Part shown: piece after piece, positions 22,551 through 30,600 of the stretch | Numbering within the stretch: position 1 is the first letter of the stretch | Layout: every line of letters begins with the position of its first letter | Origin: a virus | Strand: one strand, 5' to 3' | IMG/VR virus record: IMGVR_UViG_3300023276_000226 | Span: 1-47,699 of that record | Length of the DNA stretch: 47,699 nucleotides | The notes under the pieces: model-generated | The model's input: only the letters and a program-made list of their open reading frames with translations | What the model was told of the DNA's origin: nothing | Databases searched by the model: none | Program-made: the position numbers and the translations under genes

Positions 22551-22740
22551 GTGTTAAAGTTTAACACCTTTGTGTTAACTCAAAAAAAGTTTAACACCTT
22601 CTAACTCCTTTATTATTAATATATTACTTCTTTTAGTGTTAAAGTGTTAAACTGAAAGTAAGAATAGAGAAATAAAAAAAAAGAATAAATAGAAAATATA
22701 TATAGTAGAGTATAGGTTATTCACTTTGTCACTTTAACAT
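22551..22740. repeat. GTGTTAAA box cluster upstream of groEL
   Basis: Boxes are at 22551-22558 and inverted at 22560-22567 (a perfect 17-base palindrome), GTGTTAAC at 22572-22579, inverted at 22590-22597, two head-to-tail at 22636-22651, and TTTAACAT at 22733-22740 touching the TATCTTTG box. The segment 22628-22651 is identical to 13655-13678. Placement before and against the promoter suggests operator function; the dense palindromes also fit a replication origin. Confidence 0.65.
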
Positions 22741-22748
22741 TATCTTTG
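22741..22748 (+). promoter_or_regulatory. Rightward -7 box TATCTTTG for the groEL operon
   Basis: An exact TAnnTTTG box 19 bases before ATG 22768 and immediately after a TTTAACAT copy of the GTGTTAAA-type box, so a bound regulator would overlap the promoter. It should drive the small membrane gene, groEL, the 50-residue gene and groES. Confidence 0.8.
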
Positions 22749-22767
22749 CGCCCCAATTAATTTTAAA

Positions 22768-22878
22768 ATGAAGAAGCTTATTTACCGCTATCGATCTTTG
22801 GAGGAGAACTCCAAATTGAATCTAATAGTTATCGCCTACACGGTGTTAACTTTTTCCTTGTTATTTATTTCAGTATAG
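22768..22878 (+). CDS. Small single-pass membrane protein, 36 aa
   Basis: The frame from ATG 22768 encodes MKKLIYRYRSLEENSKLNLI followed by a hydrophobic segment (VIAYTVLTFSLLFISV) that reaches the C-terminus, so a basic cytoplasmic head and one membrane helix. It is the first frame after the TATCTTTG promoter with a normal leader and precedes groEL by 45 bases. Unrecognised; it might also act as a leader peptide for the chaperonin operon. Confidence 0.6.
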   Translation: MKKLIYRYRSLEENSKLNLIVIAYTVLTFSLLFISV

Positions 22879-22923
22879 AATTTTTGTTATACATTTGTTC
22901 CACTAACTTTAATTTTATTTCAA

Positions 22924-24516
22924 ATGCAAGAGCAAGGGTATATTGCTAAAGACCTTTCCTTCGATGAAGAGGGCAGGGCAAAACTTATCAGCGGGATCAC
23001 TGCTATCTCTAAAGCGGTTAAGAGTACGCTGGGCCCACGAGGCAAGACTGTCATCATTGAATCTACAAACCACCTTGGCGGATTAACTGTCACAAAGGAT
23101 GGGGTCACTGTAGCGAAGAGTATTGATCTATACGATCCCGTTGAGAACATAGCTGTACGCATGGTAAAGGAGGCTGCTAATAAGACAGCTTCCATTGCTG
23201 GTGATGGAACCACCACGGCTATTGTTCTTACGGAAGCTTTGGTTTGTTCTGGCATAGAGCATATGTCTGGCGACGTCAATGCCACGGAGGTCATTGGTAT
23301 CATCCGAGAGAAGGTTGACGAGGTTATTAAAAAGTTAGAGAAGCGATCTCGTAAGGTTACGGGCAAGAGGCTTTTGGATGTAGCCACTATCTCTGCTAAC
23401 AACGATAAGAGTTTGGGTAAGCTTATCACGGATACCTATAACGAGGTTGGTTTGGATGGCATTGTTACGGTGGAGCGTTCTCAGACGGCAGACACCTATG
23501 CAGATATTACTACGGGTATTAAAGTTGACCGTGGGTATAGCTCCCCTTTGTTCATCAACAACCATAAGAAGGATGAGTGTGTGCTCGAGGATGTGAAGAT
23601 TTTGGTATGCGATGCTGAGATCAACAACATCATGCAGATCGAGACTGTCTTGAAGGATGTGGTTCAGAAGAATGAGAAGCTGCTTATCATTGGAACGTGT
23701 AGTGTGAATATGATAAACACTTTAGCGGCCAATGTTATGAAGAACGGATTAAAGTTCTGTAACGTCCCTCCCCCCAACTTCGGGTACAAGCAGCACGAGC
23801 TCATGCAGGACATCGCTTTGGCTGTTGGGGCTACGTACTTCTCTGAGAAGACGGGCGACGATCTTAGTCTTATCCTCCCCAGAGATTTAGGCCATGCGCA
23901 AAAAGTCGTGGCAGGCAAAGACTCTACTGTCATCCTTACGGGTAATGATATGAGCGAAGAGTGCACGACTCGCGTAGAGGAATTGCGTGAGCAGCAGGTG
24001 AGAACTAAGAACAAGGGTGAGCGTGACTTTATCAACACGCGTATCGCGAGTTTAGCTGGCGGCATAGGATGCATCTATGTTGGTGGGGATAGTGACATCG
24101 AGCAGAAAGAAAAATTTGACCGCGTCGACGACTCGGTATGCGCTGTGCGCAGTGCCCTCCAGGAAGGCATCCTTCCGGGTGGCGGGTTAGCATTATGGCG
24201 TTTGGCTCCCGACCCTTCGCAGAGCTGTGACTATAGGGAGGAGGATTTGGCCAACCGTATTTTACACGACGCTTTAAAATCTCCTCTGCTTCAGATTATG
24301 GAGAACGCAGGATTGGATGGGGAGCGCATCATGGACAACGACGATCTTATAGACGACACCCATGGGTTCGATGTTAAGAACGAGAAGTACGGGGACATGT
24401 ACAAGATGGGTGTTATCGATCCACTTAAGGTTACCAAGAATGCCTTGATCAATGCCACGAGTGTAGCCACCACTATCCTTAGCACCAATGCTATTGTAAC
24501 ACACGCCCGCGCATGA
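22924..24516 (+). CDS. groEL: Chaperonin GroEL (Hsp60), phage-encoded
   Basis: A full-length group I chaperonin of 530 residues: nucleotide-binding TLGPRGKTV at 35-43, GDGTTTA at 93-99 (D94 equals E. coli D87), apical-domain strands in the centre, and DRVDDSVCAVR with EGILPGGG near 400-420 providing the catalytic Asp of the equatorial domain. The Gly-Gly-Met tail of bacterial GroEL is missing; the protein ends THARA. The complete motif set argues for an active ATPase folding chamber, probably for capsid or tail proteins (inferred). Codons favour ATC/CTT/GGC more than the ATA/TTA-rich neighbours, suggesting high expression or transfer. It is followed, not preceded, by groES. Confidence 0.97.
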   Translation: MQEQGYIAKDLSFDEEGRAKLISGITAISKAVKSTLGPRGKTVIIESTNHLGGLTVTKDGVTVAKSIDLYDPVENIAVRMVKEAANKTASIAGDGTTTAIVLTEALVCSGIEHMSGDVNATEVIGIIREKVDEVIKKLEKRSRKVTGKRLLDVATISANNDKSLGKLITDTYNEVGLDGIVTVERSQTADTYADITTGIKVDRGYSSPLFINNHKKDECVLEDVKILVCDAEINNIMQIETVLKDVVQKNEKLLIIGTCSVNMINTLAANVMKNGLKFCNVPPPNFGYKQHELMQDIALAVGATYFSEKTGDDLSLILPRDLGHAQKVVAGKDSTVILTGNDMSEECTTRVEELREQQVRTKNKGERDFINTRIASLAGGIGCIYVGGDSDIEQKEKFDRVDDSVCAVRSALQEGILPGGGLALWRLAPDPSQSCDYREEDLANRILHDALKSPLLQIMENAGLDGERIMDNDDLIDDTHGFDVKNEKYGDMYKMGVIDPLKVTKNALINATSVATTILSTNAIVTHARA

Positions 24517-24665
24517 GACCTTGGGAAATAAATATAGGTTTCTATGTGGGTATCCTTATCGGCATAAGGAGTTACGATCTGGAAGACGTAACCTCTCACG
24601 TTCTATATCTTCCTTTTATTAATATAGCTTTAATGATAGACAAGTACGATGAAACCGATTGGTAA
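24513..24665 (+). CDS. Hypothetical protein between groEL and groES, 50 aa
   Basis: The ATG overlaps the groEL stop (ATGA) and the end overlaps groES by 17 bases, so it is a coupled third member of the chaperonin operon. The product, MRPWEINIGFYVGILIGIRS then an acidic turn and LYLPFINIALMIDKYDETDW, has two hydrophobic segments that could be short membrane or hairpin helices. It has no known equivalent in bacterial groESL operons that I recognise. Confidence 0.7.
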   Translation: MRPWEINIGFYVGILIGIRSYDLEDVTSHVLYLPFINIALMIDKYDETDW

Positions 24666-24906
24666 ATATATAGTTATAGAAAAGATAGAGGAGACTTTAA
24701 AGACAGAGTCTGGCCTTCTCCTTTCTCAGGAAGATGCTTCTGGGTTTAGATACCAGAAGGGAAAGGTTGTAAAGCCTGGCACCGATGTAGGGGTCATCCA
24801 AGCGGGTGACGTTATCTACTACGACAAAAACGCGGGACACAGTATGTTCGTTAACGAAAAACCATACACTGTCATAGTTGAGCGCGACGTCGTTGTTGTT
24901 TTATAA
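24649..24906 (+). CDS. groES: Co-chaperonin GroES (Hsp10)
   Basis: An 85-residue GroES: PIGKYIVIEKIEE start (strand 1), mobile-loop region with ESGLLLSQEDASG (about 21-33; LLL is the likely GroEL-binding tripeptide), then KGKVVKPGTDV, GDVIYYDKNAG and the closing strand TVIVERDVVVVL. Slightly shorter than cellular GroES (about 97). It would cap the phage GroEL. Its 3' end overlaps the convergent winged-helix gene by 35 bases, so no terminator separates them. Confidence 0.95.
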   Translation: MKPIGKYIVIEKIEETLKTESGLLLSQEDASGFRYQKGKVVKPGTDVGVIQAGDVIYYDKNAGHSMFVNEKPYTVIVERDVVVVL

Positions 24907-25306
24907 AGTCGTTCATCTCTATAATCATATTCCTATATACCTTATCCATATAGGACGCGTCCTTTCTAAAGAGTGGGTTTAGTTGTGGGGATATACCTAT
25001 CTCTTCTCCGTTAAGTTTCTTGTATATATTTATCACGAGGCTTCTCCCTTTGTGTGACAGGCGGTATAGTGTTGTTTGTTTCCCTGTATTCTTCCTAAAC
25101 ACCTGCAGCCATCCGTCCCTTAGCAGGCTATGGAACCTTCCATCGTCCCACGACATACACTGCTCGAACTCTTTAAACTTTGACTTGTTGAATATCCCTT
25201 CGCTGTATAGGAATAGGAGCATCTCTATATCTGGGGTCCCTACGTTATATTTTGCTTTGGCCCAATACCGGATGACTCTCCAGTACTTCATATAATTTGT
25301 TTTCAT
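24872..25306 (-). CDS. Winged-helix (MarR-like) transcription regulator
   Basis: The 144-residue protein has TPDIEMLLFLYSEGIF (about 24-39), a recognition-helix region with DDGRFHSLLRDGWLQVF (about 54-70) and a wing-like RKNTGKQTTLYRLSHKGRSL (about 71-90), the usual winged-helix order. The C-terminal tail is basic. It is the only leftward gene in this rightward arm, reads convergently against groES, and its promoter overlaps that of the Cys-rich gene at 25341. It may therefore control the switch between early and late rightward transcription; this is inference. Confidence 0.75.
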   Translation of the reverse strand: MKTNYMKYWRVIRYWAKAKYNVGTPDIEMLLFLYSEGIFNKSKFKEFEQCMSWDDGRFHSLLRDGWLQVFRKNTGKQTTLYRLSHKGRSLVINIYKKLNGEEIGISPQLNPLFRKDASYMDKVYRNMIIEMNDFIKQQRRRAQL

Positions 25307-25314
25307 TTAAGTTG

Positions 25315-25333
25315 TATCTTTGCTACAAAGTTA
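25315..25333. promoter_or_regulatory. Two overlapping face-to-face promoters
   Basis: TATCTTTG (25315-25322, plus) and TAACTTTG on the minus strand (plus CAAAGTTA, 25326-25333) face each other with only CTA between, forming an imperfect inverted repeat. The plus box is 18 bases before ATG 25341; the minus box is 19 bases before ATG 25306. Polymerase on one should exclude the other. Confidence 0.65.
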
Positions 25334-25340
25334 AAACAAT

Positions 25341-25520
25341 ATGAACACATACTCCGATTGTCAGTGTAATAATTCTACGTGTATATGCAGTAAGGATCAT
25401 TTCGACTCACCTTCTTTTTTAGATCCAGGGAAGTTAAAAGAGGGAGAGGATAAAATTATATCTGGTGAGACGGTATGTAATGTTGACTCTCCTGAAGATT
25501 GTGAGAACTGTGGAAGTTAA
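25341..25520 (+). CDS. Small cysteine-rich protein, 59 aa
   Basis: The product has seven Cys: C7 and C9, C14 and C16 near the N-terminus (SDCQCNNSTCICS) and C46, C54, C57 near the end (EDCENCGS), which could bind a metal or form disulfides. It is acidic in the second half. The gene starts 18 bases after a TATCTTTG box and stops 6 bases before the next gene, so it leads the basic-protein cluster. Unrecognised. Confidence 0.7.
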   Translation: MNTYSDCQCNNSTCICSKDHFDSPSFLDPGKLKEGEDKIISGETVCNVDSPEDCENCGS

Positions 25521-25526
25521 AAAATT

Positions 25527-26183
25527 ATGAAAGAATCAGCAATAAAGACACAAGGGAAAAAGATCCGCGCCTCTGCGGATTCCGTAAAGGACCGTAGAGC
25601 TTCTATCGCCAAACAAAAGGCGAACCGCATAGCGAAAGAGAAGAAGGCTAAAGCCGAGAAGAAAGCTAAAGAGCGTAAGGAAAAGTTAGAGGAGGCTTAC
25701 GATAAGCAGCGTAACAAAGTTGCAGAGAAACAAAAGAAAGCCAAAGAGAAGAAGAAGAAGAGAGAGTCTAAAGTAAAAGATAAGCAGGGGGCTAAGGTTG
25801 GTCGAGCAAAGAAGAGACTTTCTAAAAAGATTGATAAGACAGATAAAGATGTCGAGAGAGAGACAGAAAATACAAGAGGAGGAAAGAGGAGGGAGAAAAA
25901 GTATTATAAAGCACGAAAAAAGGTTAGTGAAGCTCGGAAGGCTATGTCTAAGAAAGTGAAGAGAGTTAAAGGGCGTGAGAGTAAACCTGTTACGAGAGCA
26001 ACTAAAGCTGAGTCTCGCTTAAAGAAAAGATACGACACTGTTAATAGAACTATTGGCGGAGCTAAAGAGAGCGCGTTCAAGAGGGCGGATAAAAGCAAGA
26101 TGCGTAAGAAGAGAAGGGCTGCGGGGGAGACTTGGCTTCAGAGACATTCCGGTAAGTGGGGTGGGAAGTTTAGTGACCGTTAA
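25527..26183 (+). CDS. Very basic Lys/Arg/Glu-rich protein, 218 aa
   Basis: Lys, Arg, Glu and Ala make up most of the sequence (EKKAKAEKKAKERKEKLEEA and similar), with no hydrophobic core, so it is probably a long helix or disordered chain with strong positive charge. It ends in GETWLQRHSGKWGGKFSDR. Such proteins may bind nucleic acid or occupy the capsid interior. It lies at the start of a run of small basic proteins. No family is recognised. Confidence 0.75.
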   Translation: MKESAIKTQGKKIRASADSVKDRRASIAKQKANRIAKEKKAKAEKKAKERKEKLEEAYDKQRNKVAEKQKKAKEKKKKRESKVKDKQGAKVGRAKKRLSKKIDKTDKDVERETENTRGGKRREKKYYKARKKVSEARKAMSKKVKRVKGRESKPVTRATKAESRLKKRYDTVNRTIGGAKESAFKRADKSKMRKKRRAAGETWLQRHSGKWGGKFSDR

Positions 26184-26204
26184 ACCAAAGAAATAAATTA
26201 GTAG

Positions 26205-26212
26205 TATCTTTG
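26205..26212 (+). promoter_or_regulatory. Rightward -7 box TATCTTTG
   Basis: An exact box 14 bases before ATG 26227. An in-frame GTG at 26212 overlaps its last base and so cannot be the start codon of the next gene. Confidence 0.8.
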
Positions 26213-26226
26213 TGAAAATTAATGTT

Positions 26227-26427
26227 ATGAAAAAGCAAGGTTACAATTCAAGACTCGATGAGTCTTTAGGTGCAAAGCACAAAGGTTCTCACAAGCAATC
26301 TTTAAAATCTCGTAGAGACGAGTCTAAGGCTATGTCTAAGAAAGATTACGGACACGCATATGGTGGAGATCACGGTATGCATTACGAAGGGGTTAAAGCA
26401 AGAAACTCTGCCAATATTAGAAAGTAA
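26227..26427 (+). CDS. Small basic protein, 66 aa (RLDESLG family)
   Basis: Start ATG 26227 chosen because an earlier GTG lies in the promoter box. The product (MKKQGYNSRLDESLGAKHKG, then SLKSRRDESKAMSKKDYG) is basic, His-rich and probably unstructured. Proteins with the same YNSRLDESLG start occur next to structural genes in other Bacteroidota phages (recalled), with no known role; a minor virion component is plausible. Confidence 0.75.
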   Translation: MKKQGYNSRLDESLGAKHKGSHKQSLKSRRDESKAMSKKDYGHAYGGDHGMHYEGVKARNSANIRK

Positions 26428-26445
26428 CGATACAATAAAAAAATT

Positions 26446-26775
26446 ATGAAAAGAGATTTATCCAAACCATTAGCTCCTACATTCGGAGACCCTAAACCAA
26501 AAGTAAGAAAAAGGTCTACTAACTCCGAAAAAGGAACTGCATCTAAATCAGGTCGAAATCGTTCAACAACTTTCTCTTCACCGGGGGGAGGTTCTCCTGC
26601 TAAAAAAACTGTACATATAACTAAAATTAGAAGAAATAAGCAGGGAAATGTAATGTCTCTCAAAAGTAAGCAGAAAGGTATATCAGATAAAAAATTCCGA
26701 AAAGCTTCGAACAGGATTGCTGTAGGTGAAGCCCGCGACAAGTTTAAAGAAAAAAAGAAAAGAATTAAAAAATGA
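26446..26775 (+). CDS. Basic low-complexity protein, 109 aa
   Basis: The product is Lys/Arg/Ser/Gly-rich (RKRSTNSEKGTASKSGRNRS, then a SPGGGSPAKK linker and a basic end KEKKKRIKK), most likely disordered. Its stop overlaps the ATG of a 14-codon frame (ATGA). It belongs to the run of basic proteins 25527-27182, perhaps DNA-associated virion proteins. Unrecognised. Confidence 0.7.
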   Translation: MKRDLSKPLAPTFGDPKPKVRKRSTNSEKGTASKSGRNRSTTFSSPGGGSPAKKTVHITKIRRNKQGNVMSLKSKQKGISDKKFRKASNRIAVGEARDKFKEKKKRIKK

Positions 26776-26816
26776 GCTTTAAATCCGTCGCAAATAAACT
26801 TGGAAAGAATTTCTAA
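26772..26816 (+). CDS. Possible 14-residue micro-protein or truncated gene
   Basis: MSFKSVANKLGKNF is read from ATG 26772, which overlaps the upstream TGA (ATGA), and ends 1 base before the next ATG. Its start resembles the MxFKxVA start of a small basic protein family often found near here in related phages, so this may be a truncated remnant or merely a coupling peptide that hands ribosomes to the next gene. Confidence 0.35.
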   Translation: MSFKSVANKLGKNF

Positions 26817-26817
26817 A

Positions 26818-27009
26818 ATGGCTGGTCGAACTAAAAAATTTCCAGCTATTAAAAAAGCTAACCGAGGTAAGTTTACCTCGTGGGCGAAGAACAATGGGTT
26901 TAAGGACGCATGTAGTGCGGCCTCTGCTGTCATGAAGAGTACGGATAAGTATTCTGAAAAGGTAGTCGAGATGGCTAACTACGCTAATAACTTCGGTTGT
27001 AAAAAATAA
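26818..27009 (+). CDS. Small basic protein, 63 aa
   Basis: Start at ATG 26818 (MAGRTKKFPAIKKANRGKFT); an in-frame TTG at 26800 lies within the preceding micro-frame. The product has a basic N-terminus and a helical C-terminal part with ACSAASAVMKSTDKYSEKVV and a final NNFGCKK. Similar proteins are widespread in Bacteroidota phages (recalled), role unknown. The stop overlaps the next ATG by one base (TAATG). Confidence 0.75.
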   Translation: MAGRTKKFPAIKKANRGKFTSWAKNNGFKDACSAASAVMKSTDKYSEKVVEMANYANNFGCKK

Positions 27010-27182
27010 TGAAAAGAACTCGCATCGCACCCTCAAGAGGTTTAGGTGATACTATAGAAAAATTCACCACTGCTACTGGAATTAAGAAGGTAGTGGATAC
27101 TGTAGCTAAAGCTGCAGGTAAGGACTGCGGATGTGGCGAGCGTCGAGACACTTTAAATAGGGCGTTCCCCTACCAAAAATAA
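27009..27182 (+). CDS. Small Cys-containing protein, 57 aa (GLGDTIEKFT...CGCGERR family)
   Basis: The product (MKRTRIAPSRGLGDTIEKFT, a helix ATGIKKVVDTVAKAAG, then DCGCGERRDTLN and FPY) closely follows a small family I recall next to structural genes of many Bacteroidota phages. The CGC pair might bind metal. The function is unknown. It is translationally coupled to the preceding gene and 6 bases ahead of the next. Confidence 0.8.
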   Translation: MKRTRIAPSRGLGDTIEKFTTATGIKKVVDTVAKAAGKDCGCGERRDTLNRAFPYQK

Positions 27183-27188
27183 AAAGAT

Positions 27189-27677
27189 ATGGCATATCAA
27201 AGATTACAAGTCAGTGAGGGGTTAGCAGTTATACCGAGCAATACTGTCCCTATCCCGGACCCGTCTACGAAAGTTATAAGCGGTACTGCAGATTTTTCTG
27301 TAGCCGGGACGCTTACAGATGTTGGAACCACTTTTCTGTCAGCTGGCATTCAAACGAATGCTATCGTATATAATGTAACCGCAGGTATTGCTTACTATGT
27401 AACGGCAGTTACTGACGATTTAAACTTAGCCCTTTCGCCGAGTTCTGCAGGAGGTGCTACTGATGAGTATGTTATATACAACGCAGCCACTAAAGCGGCC
27501 ACTCTATATATAGGCACAACGGGAGACCTTGTGGTGGAGATGGCCAGTGAGCGAGACTCTCAAGCTACCCCTGCTTTAACCTTTTATAACGTACCCAGCA
27601 GCGCGTTCCTCCCTATCTTAGTTACTAAGGTGGGAATAAGTAGTTCGCCTAATATGAACATCATAGCTCTCTGGTAG
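27189..27677 (+). CDS. Probable virion protein, 162 aa
   Basis: A strand-rich, Ser/Thr/Val-rich protein with no signal peptide. It opens YQRLQVSEGLAVIPSNTVPI and closes with FLPILVTKVGISSSPNMNII, a pattern I associate with small structural proteins (baseplate or spike-associated) of Bacteroidota phages. It precedes the large LamG protein by one base and is probably an assembly partner. Family name not known to me. Confidence 0.65.
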   Translation: MAYQRLQVSEGLAVIPSNTVPIPDPSTKVISGTADFSVAGTLTDVGTTFLSAGIQTNAIVYNVTAGIAYYVTAVTDDLNLALSPSSAGGATDEYVIYNAATKAATLYIGTTGDLVVEMASERDSQATPALTFYNVPSSAFLPILVTKVGISSSPNMNIIALW

Positions 27678-27678
27678 T

Positions 27679-30600
27679 ATGCCTACAGGGATAGGAAACG
27701 GCATAGCGGGAGATGTTTTCCAAAACAACCTTGGAGCGGGTGGCGGAGGCGGCCTTGTTTGTCCTTCTCGCTATTCGCTATTATTTAACGGCACGACTCA
27801 GTTCTCCTATGGGTCAACATTTGATGTATCAGCATCCGCTTCCTCTTTATCTGTTTGGATTAATACCTCGGATAGAGCGGGGGTCTCTGCTACAGGCACC
27901 GGTATATACAGTTCCTCAGCAAGCGGAATAAGACCTTTCTCCACTTATTTCGATGCCGAGGGTGTCCTAAATTCTAAGTTAGGCCCCATGACTTTCCCTG
28001 CTCACCCCGAGCTTATAACTAACGGAAGCTTTTCCAATGTCCCTGTGGGTACGGAGCTTATCGCTAACCCTACCTTCTCTGACGCTGCGAGTATAACCCC
28101 GTGGAATACATCTTCCGGTAGGGCTACTATAGGGCCTTGGGAACCGAGGTTTATGAGACTTACTTATGATTTAGCCCAAGGTGGCGCTTTATTTGATAAC
28201 CTGAGCCAGCCTTTAAACACCATGTACAGCGTTAAGATGCGTGTGCGTGGAGTCACTTCAGCGGGTGCAGACCAAGGGTCAGCCTTTAGTAACATAGGGG
28301 ATAACGTAGCTCTAACCTCTGCAAATATTATCTCTAACCCTACCTTAACTTACGACTACCAAGACTATGAGTTTAGGGTGTGGAGCACCACGGCTGAGTT
28401 TAGACTATATTTAGCTTCCGCCGCTATAGGCGACGTAGTAGATTTCGATAGCATCTCTGTTAAGCCGCTCGATATGGTGGTGGACAATGGGAACTTTAGT
28501 TCTCTTGGAGCGGATTGGACGGTTATAGATAATGCTGCTGGCGATACGGTTACTTTTGGAGGATCATCGGCTACGTGGACAAAAACTGTCCCTGAAGCAG
28601 TCTATCTTCAACAAGATTATCCGGTAACTCTCGGAGCTTCACACAAGCTTACATATACTGTATTATCAAACACTTTTACTGGTTCAGGAACTGAGTTAGG
28701 TCTTTCGAGTGTAAGTGCATACGGACAATCCACTATACCTTCCTCAGTAGGTACTCATACAGTATATTTAATAGTAACCCTTGATACACCAGTAGCAGCA
28801 CTTAGGTTTTATTCTAATGATACTGGGGGTTCATTAGAAATCACAGATGTCTCCGTCGAAGAACTCGGAGAGGATTGGACTGTTTTAGAAGACACTTGTA
28901 CTTTTGGAGAGAATGGTGTTACTATGACTTCAACTGAAGGTACTGATTTAAGAATTAGAACTGGCGCAATACTTGCCGACACTACTTCATATAAAGTAAC
29001 CTACACAATACATGCAGTCGGATTAACTGGAACAAATGCCATACAATACTACACGGGTTCAGCTTTAAATGCTTATGACGATTTACCTGAACAAGGGATA
29101 GGAACACACACTTTTTATTACACCACACCAAGTTCAACTAACAACAACTGGTATTTTAAATTAGACCTTAGAGATGGTTCAACAAGCACGACCGACTTTG
29201 TAACTATAAGCAGCGTCTCAATCGAGGAAGTTCTTTCGGAGGACGAGTGGCACCACATAGCTCTTTCTATAGATCGTGATAGCGAGTGGAAGTGGTACGT
29301 AGACGGGGTGCTTACCAACACTATGGATAACAGCACGGACGCCGTTCCTGATTTTGCTGGGTTTATAGGGTTTACACTACCTTCTTCATCTATTATAGGG
29401 CTTAATGATTGGTTTAATGGATATATGACAGAGCCTTCTTTATGGAACACAGCTTTGTCTACCAGCTCGGTAAAAGCTATATACGATAATATGTATGGGG
29501 GACAGAGGTGTTTAGGCACCCTACCTTTTACCTCGGACTTAATTACCAACGGGAACTTTACTCAGATAGGTCCGGAGCTTGTAAGCAATCCAAATTTTAC
29601 GGATACGGGAAGTGATGTAATTTACAACGGAGGATTTGACACTTCTATTGCTTTAGGCACTACGGGTTCAGGGTGGGTAAACCCTGACGCTGCTGCTGCG
29701 TATAACTTAGGAGGATGTAAAATCACTCGCGGAGCAGCAGGTTTTGCAAGACTAAGAGGGGCGGATATTTTAGGCAACGATGATATTATAAGTCTATCGA
29801 CAAACTATAAAATTACATACACAGTTTTAGAAAATAATGGAGCTGCTTCTGTTATTTTTGAGTTAGCGGGAACTGCCTCCGATGATATTCCGCTTTCGCT
29901 CACAACTCATACGGTATATGTTACTTCGGGGACAAGCGCAAGTCAAAGGTTTCAAGTATATAATCAAACAGCTTCTTCAAATATAACTTTAACAGATATT
30001 CTTGTTGAAGAACTCGGAGAGGATTGGAGTATAGGAATGTCTGACGGCTCAGCGCAAACAGCCACCAAGTATGCCGAAATCTTAGCATCGGGATGTAGAA
30101 TTGTTTCCGATGATACAGCGACCCCTTATATAGGTGTTCAGCAAGATGTAGTAGAAATAGGTAAAAATTACAAAGGCTCAGTGTCGGTTACAAACTCCGA
30201 CACCGGAAAAATCCGTGCAAACTTTGGGGGTGTTAATAGTGATAGTTTTATTGACGGCAGTAATACTTTTTATGCTTCTGAGACCTCTTCTATAAGCGTG
30301 ACTTTTTTAAGGAATGCTACTGACGTAGACACTACTTTTACTCACGTTTCTGTAAAAGAAGTCGGACAGGGGTGGGAGGCCGAGGGCACAGGGTCTGGTG
30401 TTGTAACCTTCCCTAACGGAATGGCGAGGATTGAAACTGTAGCTGCTCCAAACTCGGCCTATATACGTCAGTATAGCGTGATGGAGGTAGGAAAATCCTA
30501 TACTATGACGTACCGTATAGTAAGTAATAACGGTGGAACTCTATACAACTCCGGACAAACCCCCACCACAATGGACTCTACTGTAGGATCACACTCCGAG

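Noticed and set aside
22920-24599. Several leftward frames inside groEL
   Set aside because: groEL is complete and motif-rich on the plus strand; the antisense frames carry no recognisable domain or promoter.
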